DNA of 14,985 nucleotides from JBKEDC01 sp047971925 (GCA_047971925.1 JBKEAC010000081.1:1-14985); one strand, 5' to 3'; positions 6,474 to 14,747 are shown, counted from the stretch's first letter. Notes: generated by a model from the sequence alone, not told the origin. Numbers and translations: made by a program.

Positions 6474-6842
6474 TTAATTTGATGCACTTTTAGCGCGCTC
6501 TTTCGCCAAAGCTTTCTCAGTTGCCATCTTTGCTTTACCTTTTGATTTCTCGGCGTTCTCTTTAATTTTCAGCACTGATGCATCATGCTTCTGACGAGCT
6601 TTCACTTCGCCTGCTTGAATCTTCTGACGAGCTTCTTCTTTCGCTTTAGCCGTATACTCATAAATATCTTTTTCTTCTTGCTTTTTTGCCGCTTCGATAT
6701 CACTTCTCATTTTATCTTCAACATCAGCAATTTTCTTAGCTTCTTTAGCTCTAATCTTTTCAATAGCCTTTGAATCACCATCGCCTTGAGCCGCAGCTGA
6801 AAGTCCTGCAAGAATGAACAGACTAAACATTAACTTTTTCAT
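6474..6842 (-). CDS. Small exported lysine/glutamate-rich helical protein, function unknown
   Basis: I do not recognise a family for this 122-residue protein. It opens with a clear signal peptide, MKKLMFSLFILAGLSAAAQ, with cleavage likely around the AAAQ. The mature part is almost entirely charged residues plus Ala: by my count 23 Lys, 5 Arg, 14 Glu and 7 Asp, with no Cys or Pro and only two Tyr. Repeated AK, KE and EEARQK patterns predict one long helix or coiled coil. It would act in the periplasm or outside the cell. The gene stands alone with its own predicted promoter and a strong terminator, so it is likely expressed as a single message. Similarity to other Lys/Ala-rich proteins would be compositional, not evidence of shared function. 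Confidence 0.75.
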   Translation of the reverse strand: MKKLMFSLFILAGLSAAAQGDGDSKAIEKIRAKEAKKIADVEDKMRSDIEAAKKQEEKDIYEYTAKAKEEARQKIQAGEVKARQKHDASVLKIKENAEKSKGKAKMATEKALAKERAKSASN

Positions 6843-6871
6843 TATATGTGTGTATTTGCAATTAAAATTTA

Positions 6872-6893
6872 CACTTTCAAATCAACGAAAGTG
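6872..6893 (-). promoter_or_regulatory. Inverted repeat in the leader of the small helical protein gene
   Basis: CACTTTC (6872-6878) and GAAAGTG (6887-6893) form a 7-bp inverted repeat with an 8-base loop. It lies 30-51 bp upstream of the ATG at 6842 and downstream of the predicted -7 box, so it would be in the 5' leader. It could be an mRNA hairpin or an operator; its role is unknown. Confidence 0.35.
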
Positions 6894-6914
6894 CAGTTAT
6901 TATATTTCGAGGCG

Positions 6915-6922
6915 CAAATATA
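6915..6922 (-). promoter_or_regulatory. Predicted -7 box for the small helical protein gene
   Basis: The minus strand reads TATATTTG, a full match to TAnnTTTG. A TTTG lies 15 bp upstream (6938-6941), a little closer than the usual spacing. Initiation near 6908 gives a leader of about 66 nt. Confidence 0.5.
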
Positions 6923-6956
6923 TCACATTTTCAATTGCAAAAACACCTTTTGTAAA

Positions 6957-6994
6957 ATATTGATGTTGTTTAATTCTATTTCACACCTCAATAT
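6957..6994 (-). terminator. Weak hairpin after thrC, possible operon terminator
   Basis: ATATTGA (6957-6963) and TCAATAT (6988-6994) form a 7-bp AT-rich stem with a loop of 24 bases. On the minus strand it is followed by TTTTA. It is 18 bp beyond the thrC stop. The low GC content makes it a weak candidate. Confidence 0.3.
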
Positions 6995-7012
6995 CTTTAA
7001 AAAAACAGCTTG

Positions 7013-8317
7013 CTAAGCCAATTCTGTGAGCAAATATTTCTTAAAATCCTCAAAACTGGCTTTTATCTCACTCACCCGCTTCTCCCCTTTCATAAACTCA
7101 GCCAAACGACTAGGTATTTCCACCTTTCCCGCACCAATAATGCCCTCCACTGTTTCAATAAATTTGGCAGGATGAGCCGTTTCAAGAAACACGCCCACCT
7201 CATTAGCTTGCAAATCATCTTCCAATGCCTGATAAGCACAAGCCCCATGAGGGTCGAGCAGATAATTTTGCTCCTGATAAACTCGCTTCAATGTAGTTGC
7301 AATTTGCTCATCGGAAAAACGATATCCACTTATCTCTTCAATGATTTTTGTGTACGATTGATATAAATCGAAAATACGTGCAAAATTACTCGGATCGCCC
7401 ACATCCATGGCATTAGCTATCGTGGCTATCGATGATTTTGTTTCATATTTTCCTGTTTTCAAATACTCACAAACAACATCATTGGCATTGTTGGCAGCAA
7501 CAAATCGCTCAATGGGCAATCCCATTTTCTTAGCAAACAATCCGGCGGTTAAGTTTCCAAAATTACCACTAGGCACAGCCACCACCAATGACTTTTCTCC
7601 AATTTGAGCTTTTAATTGAGCATAGGCATAAAAATAATAAAACGCCTGAGGAAGGAAGCGAGCCACATTGATCGAATTGGCAGAAGTGAGATTTAAGCGC
7701 TCATTAAGTTCTGAATCGAGAAATGCCGTTTTCACCAATCGCTGACAATCATCAAATGTACCATCAACTTCAATAGCCGAAATGTTCTGCCCCAATGTTA
7801 CAAATTGCATTTCTTGAATTTTGCTCACCTTCCCCTTTGGGTAAAGCACATGCACTCGAATGCCTTTAACCCCAAGAAAACCATTTGCCACAGCACTTCC
7901 CGTGTCGCCCGATGTTGCCACAAGCACATGCACTTCCTGATTATTTCCCTTCAAAAAATGCGCCAACATGCGCGCCATGAAACGACCCCCAACATCTTTA
8001 AAAGCCAATGTCGGACCATGAAACAATTCCAAGGCATAAATATTGCGTTTCACCTCTATAATCGGACAATCAAATGGCAAGCTATCATAAACAATCTGCT
8101 TTAAGTCTTCTTCAGGAATATCTTCGCCAAAAAACGACTTCGCAACTTCAAAAGCAATTTCTTGAAAAGATAGCTTTTCAATGCCGTTGAAAAACGAGGG
8201 CGATAACGGGCGAATTCGTTCAGGCATGAACAAACCCTTATCGCTAGCCAATCCTTTAATCACAGCGTCAGCCAATGACACATTTTTATCAATTCCGTTT
8301 GTACTATAATATCTCAT
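7013..8317 (-). CDS. thrC: Threonine synthase
   Basis: The product is 434 residues. The N-terminal motif MRYYSTNG, the segment GLASDKGLFMPE (22-33) and the PLP-lysine motif HGPTLAFKD (Lys107) mark it as a threonine synthase. It converts O-phosphohomoserine to threonine and phosphate, using PLP in the cytoplasm. The glycine-rich phosphate-binding region VATSGDTGSA follows the lysine as expected. The frame is open to 8416, but that start would overlap the upstream gene and add 33 residues unlike the family. I therefore chose the ATG at 8317, 52 bp after the apgM-like stop. It is the last gene of the thrA-apgM-thrC operon on the minus strand. Confidence 0.95.
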   Translation of the reverse strand: MRYYSTNGIDKNVSLADAVIKGLASDKGLFMPERIRPLSPSFFNGIEKLSFQEIAFEVAKSFFGEDIPEEDLKQIVYDSLPFDCPIIEVKRNIYALELFHGPTLAFKDVGGRFMARMLAHFLKGNNQEVHVLVATSGDTGSAVANGFLGVKGIRVHVLYPKGKVSKIQEMQFVTLGQNISAIEVDGTFDDCQRLVKTAFLDSELNERLNLTSANSINVARFLPQAFYYFYAYAQLKAQIGEKSLVVAVPSGNFGNLTAGLFAKKMGLPIERFVAANNANDVVCEYLKTGKYETKSSIATIANAMDVGDPSNFARIFDLYQSYTKIIEEISGYRFSDEQIATTLKRVYQEQNYLLDPHGACAYQALEDDLQANEVGVFLETAHPAKFIETVEGIIGAGKVEIPSRLAEFMKGEKRVSEIKASFEDFKKYLLTELA

Positions 8318-8369
8318 TCGTTTGGTATTTATTTTGATGGTGAGGGAGATTATGCTATCTAAGATTGAA

Positions 8370-9578
8370 TTAAGCCAGGAACATTTTAATAAACTCATCG
8401 CCTTTAAGCAAACCACAACTTCCCTTTTCTACCGAAAATTCATCGTAAACTTGCACCTCATCGGGGGTAACATTCGGCTTGTAAATGAGAAATGGAACCG
8501 GAGTTCGAGTGTGAATGGTCGTTGCGCAAGGTGTGGGATGATCGGGCAAAACGGCAATTGCCACCGGCTCATTCATTTTCTTGCTTTCTTCAAGAAGATA
8601 TTTCACCACACGCTGATCAAGATACTCAATTGTTTTAATTTTAAGTTCAGCATTGCCCTCATGACCAGCCTCATCGCTTGCTTCAATGTGCAGAAAAACC
8701 AAATCGGCACCTTGCTTCAAGGCATTAATTGCCGCCTGCGCCTTTCCTTCAAAGTTGGTGTTATAAAGCCCTGTTGCACCCTCCACTTTAATCACTTCCA
8801 TACCTGCATAAAATCCGATGCCTTGAATTAAATCGACCGCCGAAATGACCGCCGATTTCTGAACACCTAACATGTCTTTCAATGTTGGCATAGCTGGACG
8901 ATAGCCCGGCGACCAAGGCCAGATGCAATCGGCAGCATCCTTCCCTTCCGCAACACGCTTCAAATTAATGGGGTGCTTTTGAAGTAAATCGGTCGATTTT
9001 TCAATCAACTCAACGAGCAATTCCGCTGTACTATTCGCTTCATCGCCCAAAGATTTAGGTAGGTGCTCAACTAGCAATTTCCCAGGTACATCATGCGGCG
9101 GAGTGCAGTCGAGCTCCTTCTTTCCTCCTTTAATAACCAGCACATGCCGATAAGAAACACCTTTATGAAAAACAACCCTTTCACTTCCAAGCTCGGCATT
9201 CAGATAATCAATGAGCTCATGCGATTCCTCATCGGAAATATGCCCTGCCGAATGATTTTTAAACCTCCCATTAAACACCGAAATCAAATTGCAGCGCATG
9301 GCTAAATCGCCATCTTGCAATTGCACTCCCATGCTCGCCGCCTCGAGGGTTCCACGCCCTTCATAGACCACGGGCACATCATAACCCAGAACAGCCATAT
9401 TAGCCACTTCACTACCCGGATGCATTCCATCGGGAACCGTTTGAAGCCTGCCCGTTCTTCCCCACTTAGCCAAATAATCAATTGAAGGCTTATGCGCCAA
9501 CTGCAAAGGTGTTTTGTTGTTATAATTAACCATGGGCTCATCGGCCATGCCATCGCCTAAAACAATTATATACTTCAT
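8370..9578 (-). CDS. ApgM-family cofactor-independent phosphoglycerate mutase-like protein, proposed homoserine kinase
   Basis: The 402-residue product belongs to the archaeal-type (ApgM) branch of the alkaline-phosphatase superfamily. Metal-site residues are recognisable: Asp9 in LGDGMAD, Ser56 in HPGSEVAN, the SDEAGHEG segment and LPDHPTP near the C-terminus. The family name is phosphoglycerate mutase, but its position between thrA and thrC fills exactly the missing homoserine kinase step, and no GHMP-type ThrB is present. From family knowledge, a subgroup of these proteins in Bacteroidetes and some other lineages is annotated as a proposed homoserine kinase (TIGR02535, as I recall). I infer that it phosphorylates homoserine for ThrC; true mutase activity cannot be excluded. 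It lies 99 bp after thrA and 52 bp before thrC. Confidence 0.9.
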   Translation of the reverse strand: MKYIIVLGDGMADEPMVNYNNKTPLQLAHKPSIDYLAKWGRTGRLQTVPDGMHPGSEVANMAVLGYDVPVVYEGRGTLEAASMGVQLQDGDLAMRCNLISVFNGRFKNHSAGHISDEESHELIDYLNAELGSERVVFHKGVSYRHVLVIKGGKKELDCTPPHDVPGKLLVEHLPKSLGDEANSTAELLVELIEKSTDLLQKHPINLKRVAEGKDAADCIWPWSPGYRPAMPTLKDMLGVQKSAVISAVDLIQGIGFYAGMEVIKVEGATGLYNTNFEGKAQAAINALKQGADLVFLHIEASDEAGHEGNAELKIKTIEYLDQRVVKYLLEESKKMNEPVAIAVLPDHPTPCATTIHTRTPVPFLIYKPNVTPDEVQVYDEFSVEKGSCGLLKGDEFIKMFLA

Positions 9579-9677
9579 GGGAGGAATAATTTTAAGGTTA
9601 AGAAATCTACATATATCTGCTCATTAACTTATTTAATGCTTAATTTTCAATCTTGTTCCAGTCTGTGAAAGATCGAT

Positions 9678-12107
9678 TTAAATATTTGAAATGCGAATAA
9701 TATCGGCAAAAACACCAGCAGCTGTCACTTCGGCTCCTGCCCCATATCCTTTAATAATCATCGGATATTCATTATACCGTTCGGTGGTAAACATGACCAA
9801 ATTATTACTTCCTTGCAAATCATAGAAAGGGTGTGATTTATCAATTTCTTGAAGACCAATTTCGGCACGTCCGTTATCATAAGTTGCCACAAATCTCCAG
9901 CATTTCCCTTCGGCATCAATACGCTGACGATTTTTTTCAAATTCAGCATCAAGCTGTGAAATGCTAGCCCAAAACTCATCGATAGTGCCTGCAAAAAACT
10001 CATCGCTGATGAATTTATTCACTTTCACATCTTCGCCATCAATCTTATAGCCCGATTCGCGCACCAAGATTAAGAGCTTACGCATAACATCTACCCCACT
10101 CAAATCAATGCGAGGGTCAGGCTCTGCATAGCCTTCTTCTTTTGCCAATCGAATGGTTTCGCTTAGCGGAACATCGGCTGAAATTGTATTGAAAATATAG
10201 TTCAATGTGCCCGATAGCACCGCTTCAATCTTAATGACCCGATCGCCCGATTTCACCAAGTCGCTAATGGTGTTAATAATGGGCAATCCGGCACCCACAT
10301 TGGTTTCAAATAAAAACTTAACTCCCTTATTACTTGCCAAATCTTTCAACATCTTGTAGTTTTCATATTTCGATGAAGCCGCCACTTTATTGGCTGTTAC
10401 AATCGAAACACTCGCCGCCAGCAAATCAGGATAAATGAACTGCGTTTCACCAGAAGCTGTGCAATCAACAAACACCGAATTATAGATATTCAGACCAATA
10501 ATTTCCTCCTTATAGGCTCGAAGAGAAGAATCGGCGCCTTCCGTGTCCAACAACTCCTTATAATTCATCAAATCAATGCCTTCACGATTGATAATCATCT
10601 TCTTTGAATTAGCAATTCCAACCACTTTAATCTTTAATCGATTTGATGCTAAAAGCTTCTCTTGCTGTTGCAGAATCTGACACAACAAGCTTCCTCCAAC
10701 CAAACCGATTCCTAAAAGAAAAACATTCAGCTCTGCATTTTCCGACAAGAAAAAAGATTCATGCACCAAATTAAGTGTCTTGCGCAAATTGCTTGTTTTC
10801 ACAACAAAAGAAATATTCACTTCCGAAGCTCCTTGTGCAATTGCCACCACATTAATGCCACTTCTGCCCAAAGTTGTGAATAACTTTCCAGCGATTCCTG
10901 TCGATTGCTTCATGTTTTCGCCCACAATAGCCACAACCGATAGATTCGTTTCAACTTCCACATTGTGAATCCGCCCCACGGCAATTTCCTTTTCAAACTC
11001 CAGTCTAATTATAGCTTCCGCTTGCGCTGCTTTCGAACTATCGATAGCAATCGAAATGGAGTTTTCCGACGATGCCTGAGAAATTAAAATCACATTAATA
11101 TCTTCCTTTGCCAATGCCTGAAACAAGCGCATTGACATGCCCGAAACACCAATCATTCCCAAGCCTTGCACTGTAACTAAACAGATATCTGAAATCGACG
11201 ATATTCCTCGAATTGGTGCTTGATATTTATTCTTCGCAACACTTCCATGAATAATCGTTCCTTTTGCCGAAGGATTAAAAGTATTCTTAATATAGGTTGG
11301 AATATTTTGCTGATATACAGGTAAAATGGTGGGCGGATAAATAACTTTTGCTCCAAAATGAGAGAGTTCCATCGCCTCGGTGTAGCTCAATGATTCAATG
11401 ACATACGCCTTGCTAATCACTTTCGGATCGGCAGTCATAAAACCATCAACATCAGTCCAAATTTCCAACGCGTCGGCACGAAGTGCTGCCGCAAATATCG
11501 CAGCCGTGTAATCTGAACCCCCTCTTCCAAGAGTTGTTCTACTGCCATCGCTAGCCGAAGCCACAAAACCAGGAACCACGCAACATCCGGAGTAATTCTC
11601 GAATGCCGATTGAATCAATGTGTTAGTCAAATTAAAATCAACATTTGCTCTACCATAGCACTGATCGGTTTTTATAAATTTAAAGGCATCAATTAAAGGG
11701 ACGCCAATAAACTCACTAATGATGAAGGAAGAAAGCTGTTCGCCAAAACAACAGATTTTATCTTGTGTTTTAGGGGAAAGTTCCTTAATCATTGAAACGC
11801 CTTCAATAATTCTACCCAAATCTTGCAGCTTGAGTTGAACATGAGCTCTCACACTTTCACCTTGCTTTCCTTCAAACAATTCATCGACCACCTGCAAATG
11901 GAGATCGCAAATTACTTGATATTCCGATTTGAAATATTCAGCACCCATCAATGCCATGCGCGAGGCACTAAGGATTTTGTCGGTCATCCCACTAAAAGCC
12001 GAAACAACCACAATCATATCGTCCTCCTGATGGTTGAGAATATCCTTTATTTTTTTTATATTCTGAGCACTTCCAACTGAAGTTCCTCCAAATTTTAAAA
12101 CTTTCAT
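9678..12107 (-). CDS. thrA: Bifunctional aspartokinase / homoserine dehydrogenase
   Basis: The 809-residue product is full length for the fusion. The aspartokinase domain (about 1-290) carries KFGGTS (5-10) and GRGGSD (194-199). Paired ACT-type regulatory segments lie at about 310-455. The homoserine dehydrogenase domain (about 460-809) opens with the NAD(P)-binding GIGLVG (466-471) and contains SGTLNYIFN (632-640) and the DPRIDLSGVDVMRK signature (664-677) with the likely catalytic Asp673 and Lys677. It carries out the first and third steps from aspartate to homoserine; the ACT domains suggest threonine feedback. The start MKVLKFGG at 12107 fits the family. It is the first gene of the thr operon. 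Aspartate-semialdehyde dehydrogenase is not in this window. Confidence 0.97.
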   Translation of the reverse strand: MKVLKFGGTSVGSAQNIKKIKDILNHQEDDMIVVVSAFSGMTDKILSASRMALMGAEYFKSEYQVICDLHLQVVDELFEGKQGESVRAHVQLKLQDLGRIIEGVSMIKELSPKTQDKICCFGEQLSSFIISEFIGVPLIDAFKFIKTDQCYGRANVDFNLTNTLIQSAFENYSGCCVVPGFVASASDGSRTTLGRGGSDYTAAIFAAALRADALEIWTDVDGFMTADPKVISKAYVIESLSYTEAMELSHFGAKVIYPPTILPVYQQNIPTYIKNTFNPSAKGTIIHGSVAKNKYQAPIRGISSISDICLVTVQGLGMIGVSGMSMRLFQALAKEDINVILISQASSENSISIAIDSSKAAQAEAIIRLEFEKEIAVGRIHNVEVETNLSVVAIVGENMKQSTGIAGKLFTTLGRSGINVVAIAQGASEVNISFVVKTSNLRKTLNLVHESFFLSENAELNVFLLGIGLVGGSLLCQILQQQEKLLASNRLKIKVVGIANSKKMIINREGIDLMNYKELLDTEGADSSLRAYKEEIIGLNIYNSVFVDCTASGETQFIYPDLLAASVSIVTANKVAASSKYENYKMLKDLASNKGVKFLFETNVGAGLPIINTISDLVKSGDRVIKIEAVLSGTLNYIFNTISADVPLSETIRLAKEEGYAEPDPRIDLSGVDVMRKLLILVRESGYKIDGEDVKVNKFISDEFFAGTIDEFWASISQLDAEFEKNRQRIDAEGKCWRFVATYDNGRAEIGLQEIDKSHPFYDLQGSNNLVMFTTERYNEYPMIIKGYGAGAEVTAAGVFADIIRISNI

Positions 12108-12457
12108 CTGCCTATAATTGCTTTTTTATTGCTACATCTTCATCGCCCCAATTCATCTATCAAGCGTAAAGTTCTTTTGCTTTGAGCATTTCTGCCCACT
12201 ATTCTTTGTTATTTATTTACAGAAAAATAATCACATCTGTAAAAATATAATTATTTTGATTGAATCATTCATTGAGATTGCTAAAAACCTATCTCTTCAG
12301 ATGAAATTAACATCAGACTATAAGAAATCTATCCACCACAACTAAAAAACAAAACAAAACAAAGACTTTCAACATTAAAATGATTTTACATCGGAACATT
12401 TTTATGAAATTCAAAACCCGAGCACGAAATTTCATTTATAAATTTCAGCAGAACACA
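12108..12457. other. AT-rich upstream region of the thr operon
   Basis: This 350-bp region between the recA terminator and thrA has no credible gene. It contains a GAAATTT/AAATTTC inverted repeat (12426-12446). A TATATTTT near-match to the -7 consensus on the minus strand at roughly 12242-12252 is the best promoter candidate. A 13-codon frame on the minus strand near 12272 (MNDSIKIIIFLQM) has an Ile run but no following terminator, so attenuation is not supported. Confidence 0.5.
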
Positions 12458-12488
12458 AAAACCACCTTAAATTCATTAAGGTGGTTTT
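12458..12488 (-). terminator. Terminator of the bcp-recA operon
   Basis: AAAACCACCTTAA (12458-12470) and TTAAGGTGGTTTT (12476-12488) form a perfect 13-bp stem with a 5-nt loop. T-rich sequence follows on the minus strand. It lies about 110 bp past the recA stop and separates recA from the thr operon. Confidence 0.9.
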
Positions 12489-12596
12489 CATCGGTTTGCA
12501 ATTTGATTTTTGATTGTCAAATTTAGCTTATCTTTACATACATGCACTTTTGCGAGTAATGACTTCAGGGCGCGCTTTGCAATCTATTTCAATCCA

Positions 12597-13640
12597 CTAA
12601 TCTTCATCTTCCGATGAAGCTTTAAAAGAATCGGGAGTTACCGATGCAAGAATTTTGGTTTCAAGTTCAGCTGCCAACTCCACATTATCAATGAGTAGTT
12701 TGCGAACCGATTCTCGTCCTTGACCTAGCTTTGTATCGCCATAGCTAAACCATGAGCCACTCTTTTTAATTACATTGAGTGCCACTCCAAGGTCGATAAT
12801 TTCGCCTGTTTTCGAAATTCCTTCGCCATACATGATGTCGAATTCTGCTTTACGAAACGGAGGTGCCACTTTGTTTTTCACCACTTTCACACGTGTATGA
12901 CTACCCATTACATCATCGCCATCTTTAATTTGACCAATTCGACGAATGTCAAGGCGAACCGAGGCATAGAATTTCAAGGCATTTCCACCCGTTGTTGTTT
13001 CAGGATTTCCAAACATTACACCGATTTTCTCACGCAATTGGTTAATGAAAATACAGCATGTTTTTGTTTTATTAATGCTTCCGGTGAGTTTTCTTAGTGC
13101 TTGCGACATTAATCGAGCTTGTAGCCCCATTTTCGATTCACCCATATCGCCTTCAATCTCGGCTTTTGGAGTTAAGGCAGCCACCGAGTCAATTACCACA
13201 ATATCAATTGCTCCCGAGCGAATTAGATTATCAGCAATTTCAAGTGCTTGCTCGCCATTATCGGGCTGCGAGATTAACAATTCATCGATATTCACGCCTA
13301 ATTTTTGCGCATAATAGGGGTCGAAAGCATGTTCCGCATCAACAATAGCAGCAATTCCTCCGCCTTTCTGAGCTTCAGCAATGGCATGAATGGCCAATGT
13401 GGTTTTACCCGATGATTCAGGTCCATAAATTTCAATAATTCTACCTTTGGGGAAGCCACCAACACCCAATGCGATGTCGAGACCTATCGATCCGGTTGAA
13501 ATCGTTGGCACTTCTTCTTGCACCACATCGCCGAGCTTCATGATCGAGCCCTTTCCGTAGCTCTTTTCTATTTTATCCATCGTAAGCTGAAGTGCTTTCA
13601 ACTTATCTTGGTTCAATTTTGATTGTTGTTCGTTTGCCAT
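12597..13640 (-). CDS. recA: Recombinase RecA
   Basis: The product is 347 residues, normal for RecA. Visible are Walker A GPESSGKT (73-80), Walker B VIDSVAAL (149-156), the L1/L2 DNA-binding region including GNPETTTGGN (211-220), and the acidic C-terminal tail (ASSEDED). It catalyses ATP-dependent strand exchange and stimulates LexA-type autocleavage. The start codon at 13640 lies 4 bp after the bcp stop, so it is almost certainly translated from a bcp-recA message. No LexA-type SOS box was recognised upstream of bcp. Confidence 0.98.
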   Translation of the reverse strand: MANEQQSKLNQDKLKALQLTMDKIEKSYGKGSIMKLGDVVQEEVPTISTGSIGLDIALGVGGFPKGRIIEIYGPESSGKTTLAIHAIAEAQKGGGIAAIVDAEHAFDPYYAQKLGVNIDELLISQPDNGEQALEIADNLIRSGAIDIVVIDSVAALTPKAEIEGDMGESKMGLQARLMSQALRKLTGSINKTKTCCIFINQLREKIGVMFGNPETTTGGNALKFYASVRLDIRRIGQIKDGDDVMGSHTRVKVVKNKVAPPFRKAEFDIMYGEGISKTGEIIDLGVALNVIKKSGSWFSYGDTKLGQGRESVRKLLIDNVELAAELETKILASVTPDSFKASSEDED

Positions 13641-13644
13641 TTGC

Positions 13645-14112
13645 TTACTCTATTTCTAATTTCTTTTTTATTTCTTCGGTGTGTTCTTTGGTTTTTGGGC
13701 GTTTAAAAACCGCTGTTATTATTCCTTTTTCATCGATTACATAGGTGGTTCTAATTACGCCCATGCTTACTTTCCCGTAGTTGTTTTTTTCGCCCCACGC
13801 TCCATAGGCTTCTAATATTTCATGATTTGAATCGCTAATTAAATCAAAAGGTAGTTCATATTTTGCTATAAACTTCTGATGCGATTCAACCGTGTCGGGA
13901 CTCACTCCAATTATTTGGTAGCCTTGTTTTATCCAGAAATCATGATTGTCGCTCAAGTTACATGCTTCAGCGGTGCACCCTGGCGTGTTATTTCTCGGAT
14001 AAAAATACAAAATCGTTTTCTTCCCTGCAAAATGAGCTAGAGATATTTGTTTTCCATGTTGGTTCACTCCTGTAAAGTTCGGAGCTTTCACACCTGTTTC
14101 TAGCTGTGCCAT
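13645..14112 (-). CDS. bcp: Thioredoxin-dependent thiol peroxidase (peroxiredoxin, Bcp/PrxQ type)
   Basis: The 155-residue product shows the peroxiredoxin signature PRNNTPGC (39-46) with the peroxidatic Cys46. A resolving Cys51 lies five residues later, the arrangement of PrxQ/Bcp enzymes that form an intramolecular disulfide. The PGVSP-like segment GVSPDTVESHQKF and a C-terminal helix complete the fold. It reduces hydrogen and organic peroxides with electrons from thioredoxin in the cytoplasm. It is the first gene of a two-gene unit with recA. A consensus -7 box lies 23-30 bp upstream of its ATG. Pairing of a peroxidase with recA suggests shared expression, but this order is common in Bacteroidetes and need not reflect oxidative-stress control. 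Confidence 0.95.
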   Translation of the reverse strand: MAQLETGVKAPNFTGVNQHGKQISLAHFAGKKTILYFYPRNNTPGCTAEACNLSDNHDFWIKQGYQIIGVSPDTVESHQKFIAKYELPFDLISDSNHEILEAYGAWGEKNNYGKVSMGVIRTTYVIDEKGIITAVFKRPKTKEHTEEIKKKLEIE

Positions 14113-14134
14113 TGATTTACTGTTTGATTTTGCA

Positions 14135-14142
14135 CAAATATA
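14135..14142 (-). promoter_or_regulatory. Predicted -7 box of the bcp-recA promoter
   Basis: The minus strand reads TATATTTG, a full match to TAnnTTTG. Initiation near 14128 leaves a leader of about 16 nt. A TTTTC about 19 bp upstream is a weak -33 candidate. Confidence 0.55.
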
Positions 14143-14172
14143 GAATAAAGTTTTGAAAACTCCTCATTCCGA

Positions 14173-14379
14173 TTAAATATTGCGTTGCGCTTTAAGCTCA
14201 AAAAAAGACTTTGAATGGACTGCTTTAATTTGCTTTTCAACAGGTTTCATCTTTAATTCTTTTCTTTTCAATGGAAAATTATTTCTAGTCTCCGAAATAG
14301 ATAAGCCCTTGGCGAAATTAAATCGGCGAATTTTTAATCTGCGAAAGAATGATTGAGTTATAAACGAACAAAGATAGAG
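14173..14379 (-). other. Open frame of 68 codons without a normal start, possible gene remnant
   Basis: On the minus strand the frame is open from just after a TAG (14380-14382) to a TAA (14173-14175). The first ATG (14250) leaves only 25 residues, beginning MKPVEKQIKA, and a TTG at 14271 would leave 32. The composition is rich in Lys, Arg and Phe. I do not recognise it. It may be a decayed gene tail or a chance frame; AT-rich sequence makes stops frequent, so 68 codons is mildly notable. Confidence 0.15.
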
Positions 14380-14408
14380 CTAAAACCTTGTAAACTATAA
14401 CAATACTA

Positions 14409-14618
14409 GAAGCTAAATTCAGCTCACGAAAAAAGATATCACCCAATAAGTTTGCTTAATTTAACACATCGAAAAAAATATGAACAAATAAGTTTGCTTA
14501 ATTTAACACATCGAAAAAAATATGGACAAATAAGCTTGCTTAATTCACCTCACAAAAAAATATACCACCCAATAAGCTTGCTTAATTCACCTCACGAACA
14601 AAAATATCACCCAATAAG
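14409..14618. repeat. 42-bp tandem array of five units
   Basis: The hexamer AATAAG ends each unit at 14450, 14492, 14534, 14576 and 14618, an exact 42-bp period. Units 2 and 3 are nearly identical (TTTGCTTAATTTAACAC type). Units 4 and 5 form a second subtype (CTTGCTTAATTCACCTC). Unit 1 is more diverged. The unit junction carries the inverted repeat TAAGC-TT-GCTTA. Although 42 is a multiple of three, stops occur in every unit, so it is not a coding repeat. It has no spacers and is not a CRISPR. The sequence is unlike the 43-bp array next to it. Confidence 0.92.
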
Positions 14619-14631
14619 ACTTTAGAAAGGT

Positions 14632-14720
14632 CCATATAGGACTCCTATATGGTAAAAACTGAATTCAGTTTTGTCATACAGGACTGCCCAATGATAAAAA
14701 CTAAACTCAGTTTTGTAATA
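14632..14720. repeat. Second copy of the 42/43-bp composite repeat, right end
   Basis: It starts with a perfect 9-bp inverted repeat, CCATATAGG and CCTATATGG around ACT (14632-14652). One full unit with AAAACTGAATTCAGTTTT (14655-14672) follows, then a variant unit beginning GGACTGCCCAATG. The order, CCTATATGG unit then GCCCAATG unit then REP hairpins, is the same as at 1-263 and in the same orientation; only the copy number differs. Confidence 0.9.
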
Positions 14721-14725
14721 AAAGC

Positions 14726-14747
14726 GACGCATATCATGCGTCGTTAC
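14726..14747 (-). repeat. REP-like hairpin, copy 3
   Basis: GACGCAT and ATGCGTC form a perfect 7-bp stem around ATC, followed by GTTAC. On the minus strand it begins GTAACGACGC. It is nearly identical to the copy at 198 and follows the right-end composite repeat. Confidence 0.75.

Noticed and set aside
8318..8416. Longer thrC start overlapping the apgM-like gene
   Set aside because: The added 33 residues are unlike threonine synthases; the ATG at 8317 gives the typical N-terminus.
12200..12310. Threonine-operon attenuator with leader peptide MNDSIKIIIFLQM
   Set aside because: The short Ile run is expected in AT-rich DNA, no Thr codons are present, and no GC-rich hairpin with a T run follows before thrA.
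12458..12488. This hairpin as a thr attenuator instead of a recA terminator
   Set aside because: No leader frame with Thr/Ile codons precedes it, and its position shortly after recA fits an ordinary operon terminator.
14113..14400. SOS box controlling bcp-recA
   Set aside because: No palindrome resembling known LexA boxes was seen near the predicted promoter, and Bacteroidetes SOS motifs are poorly known to me.
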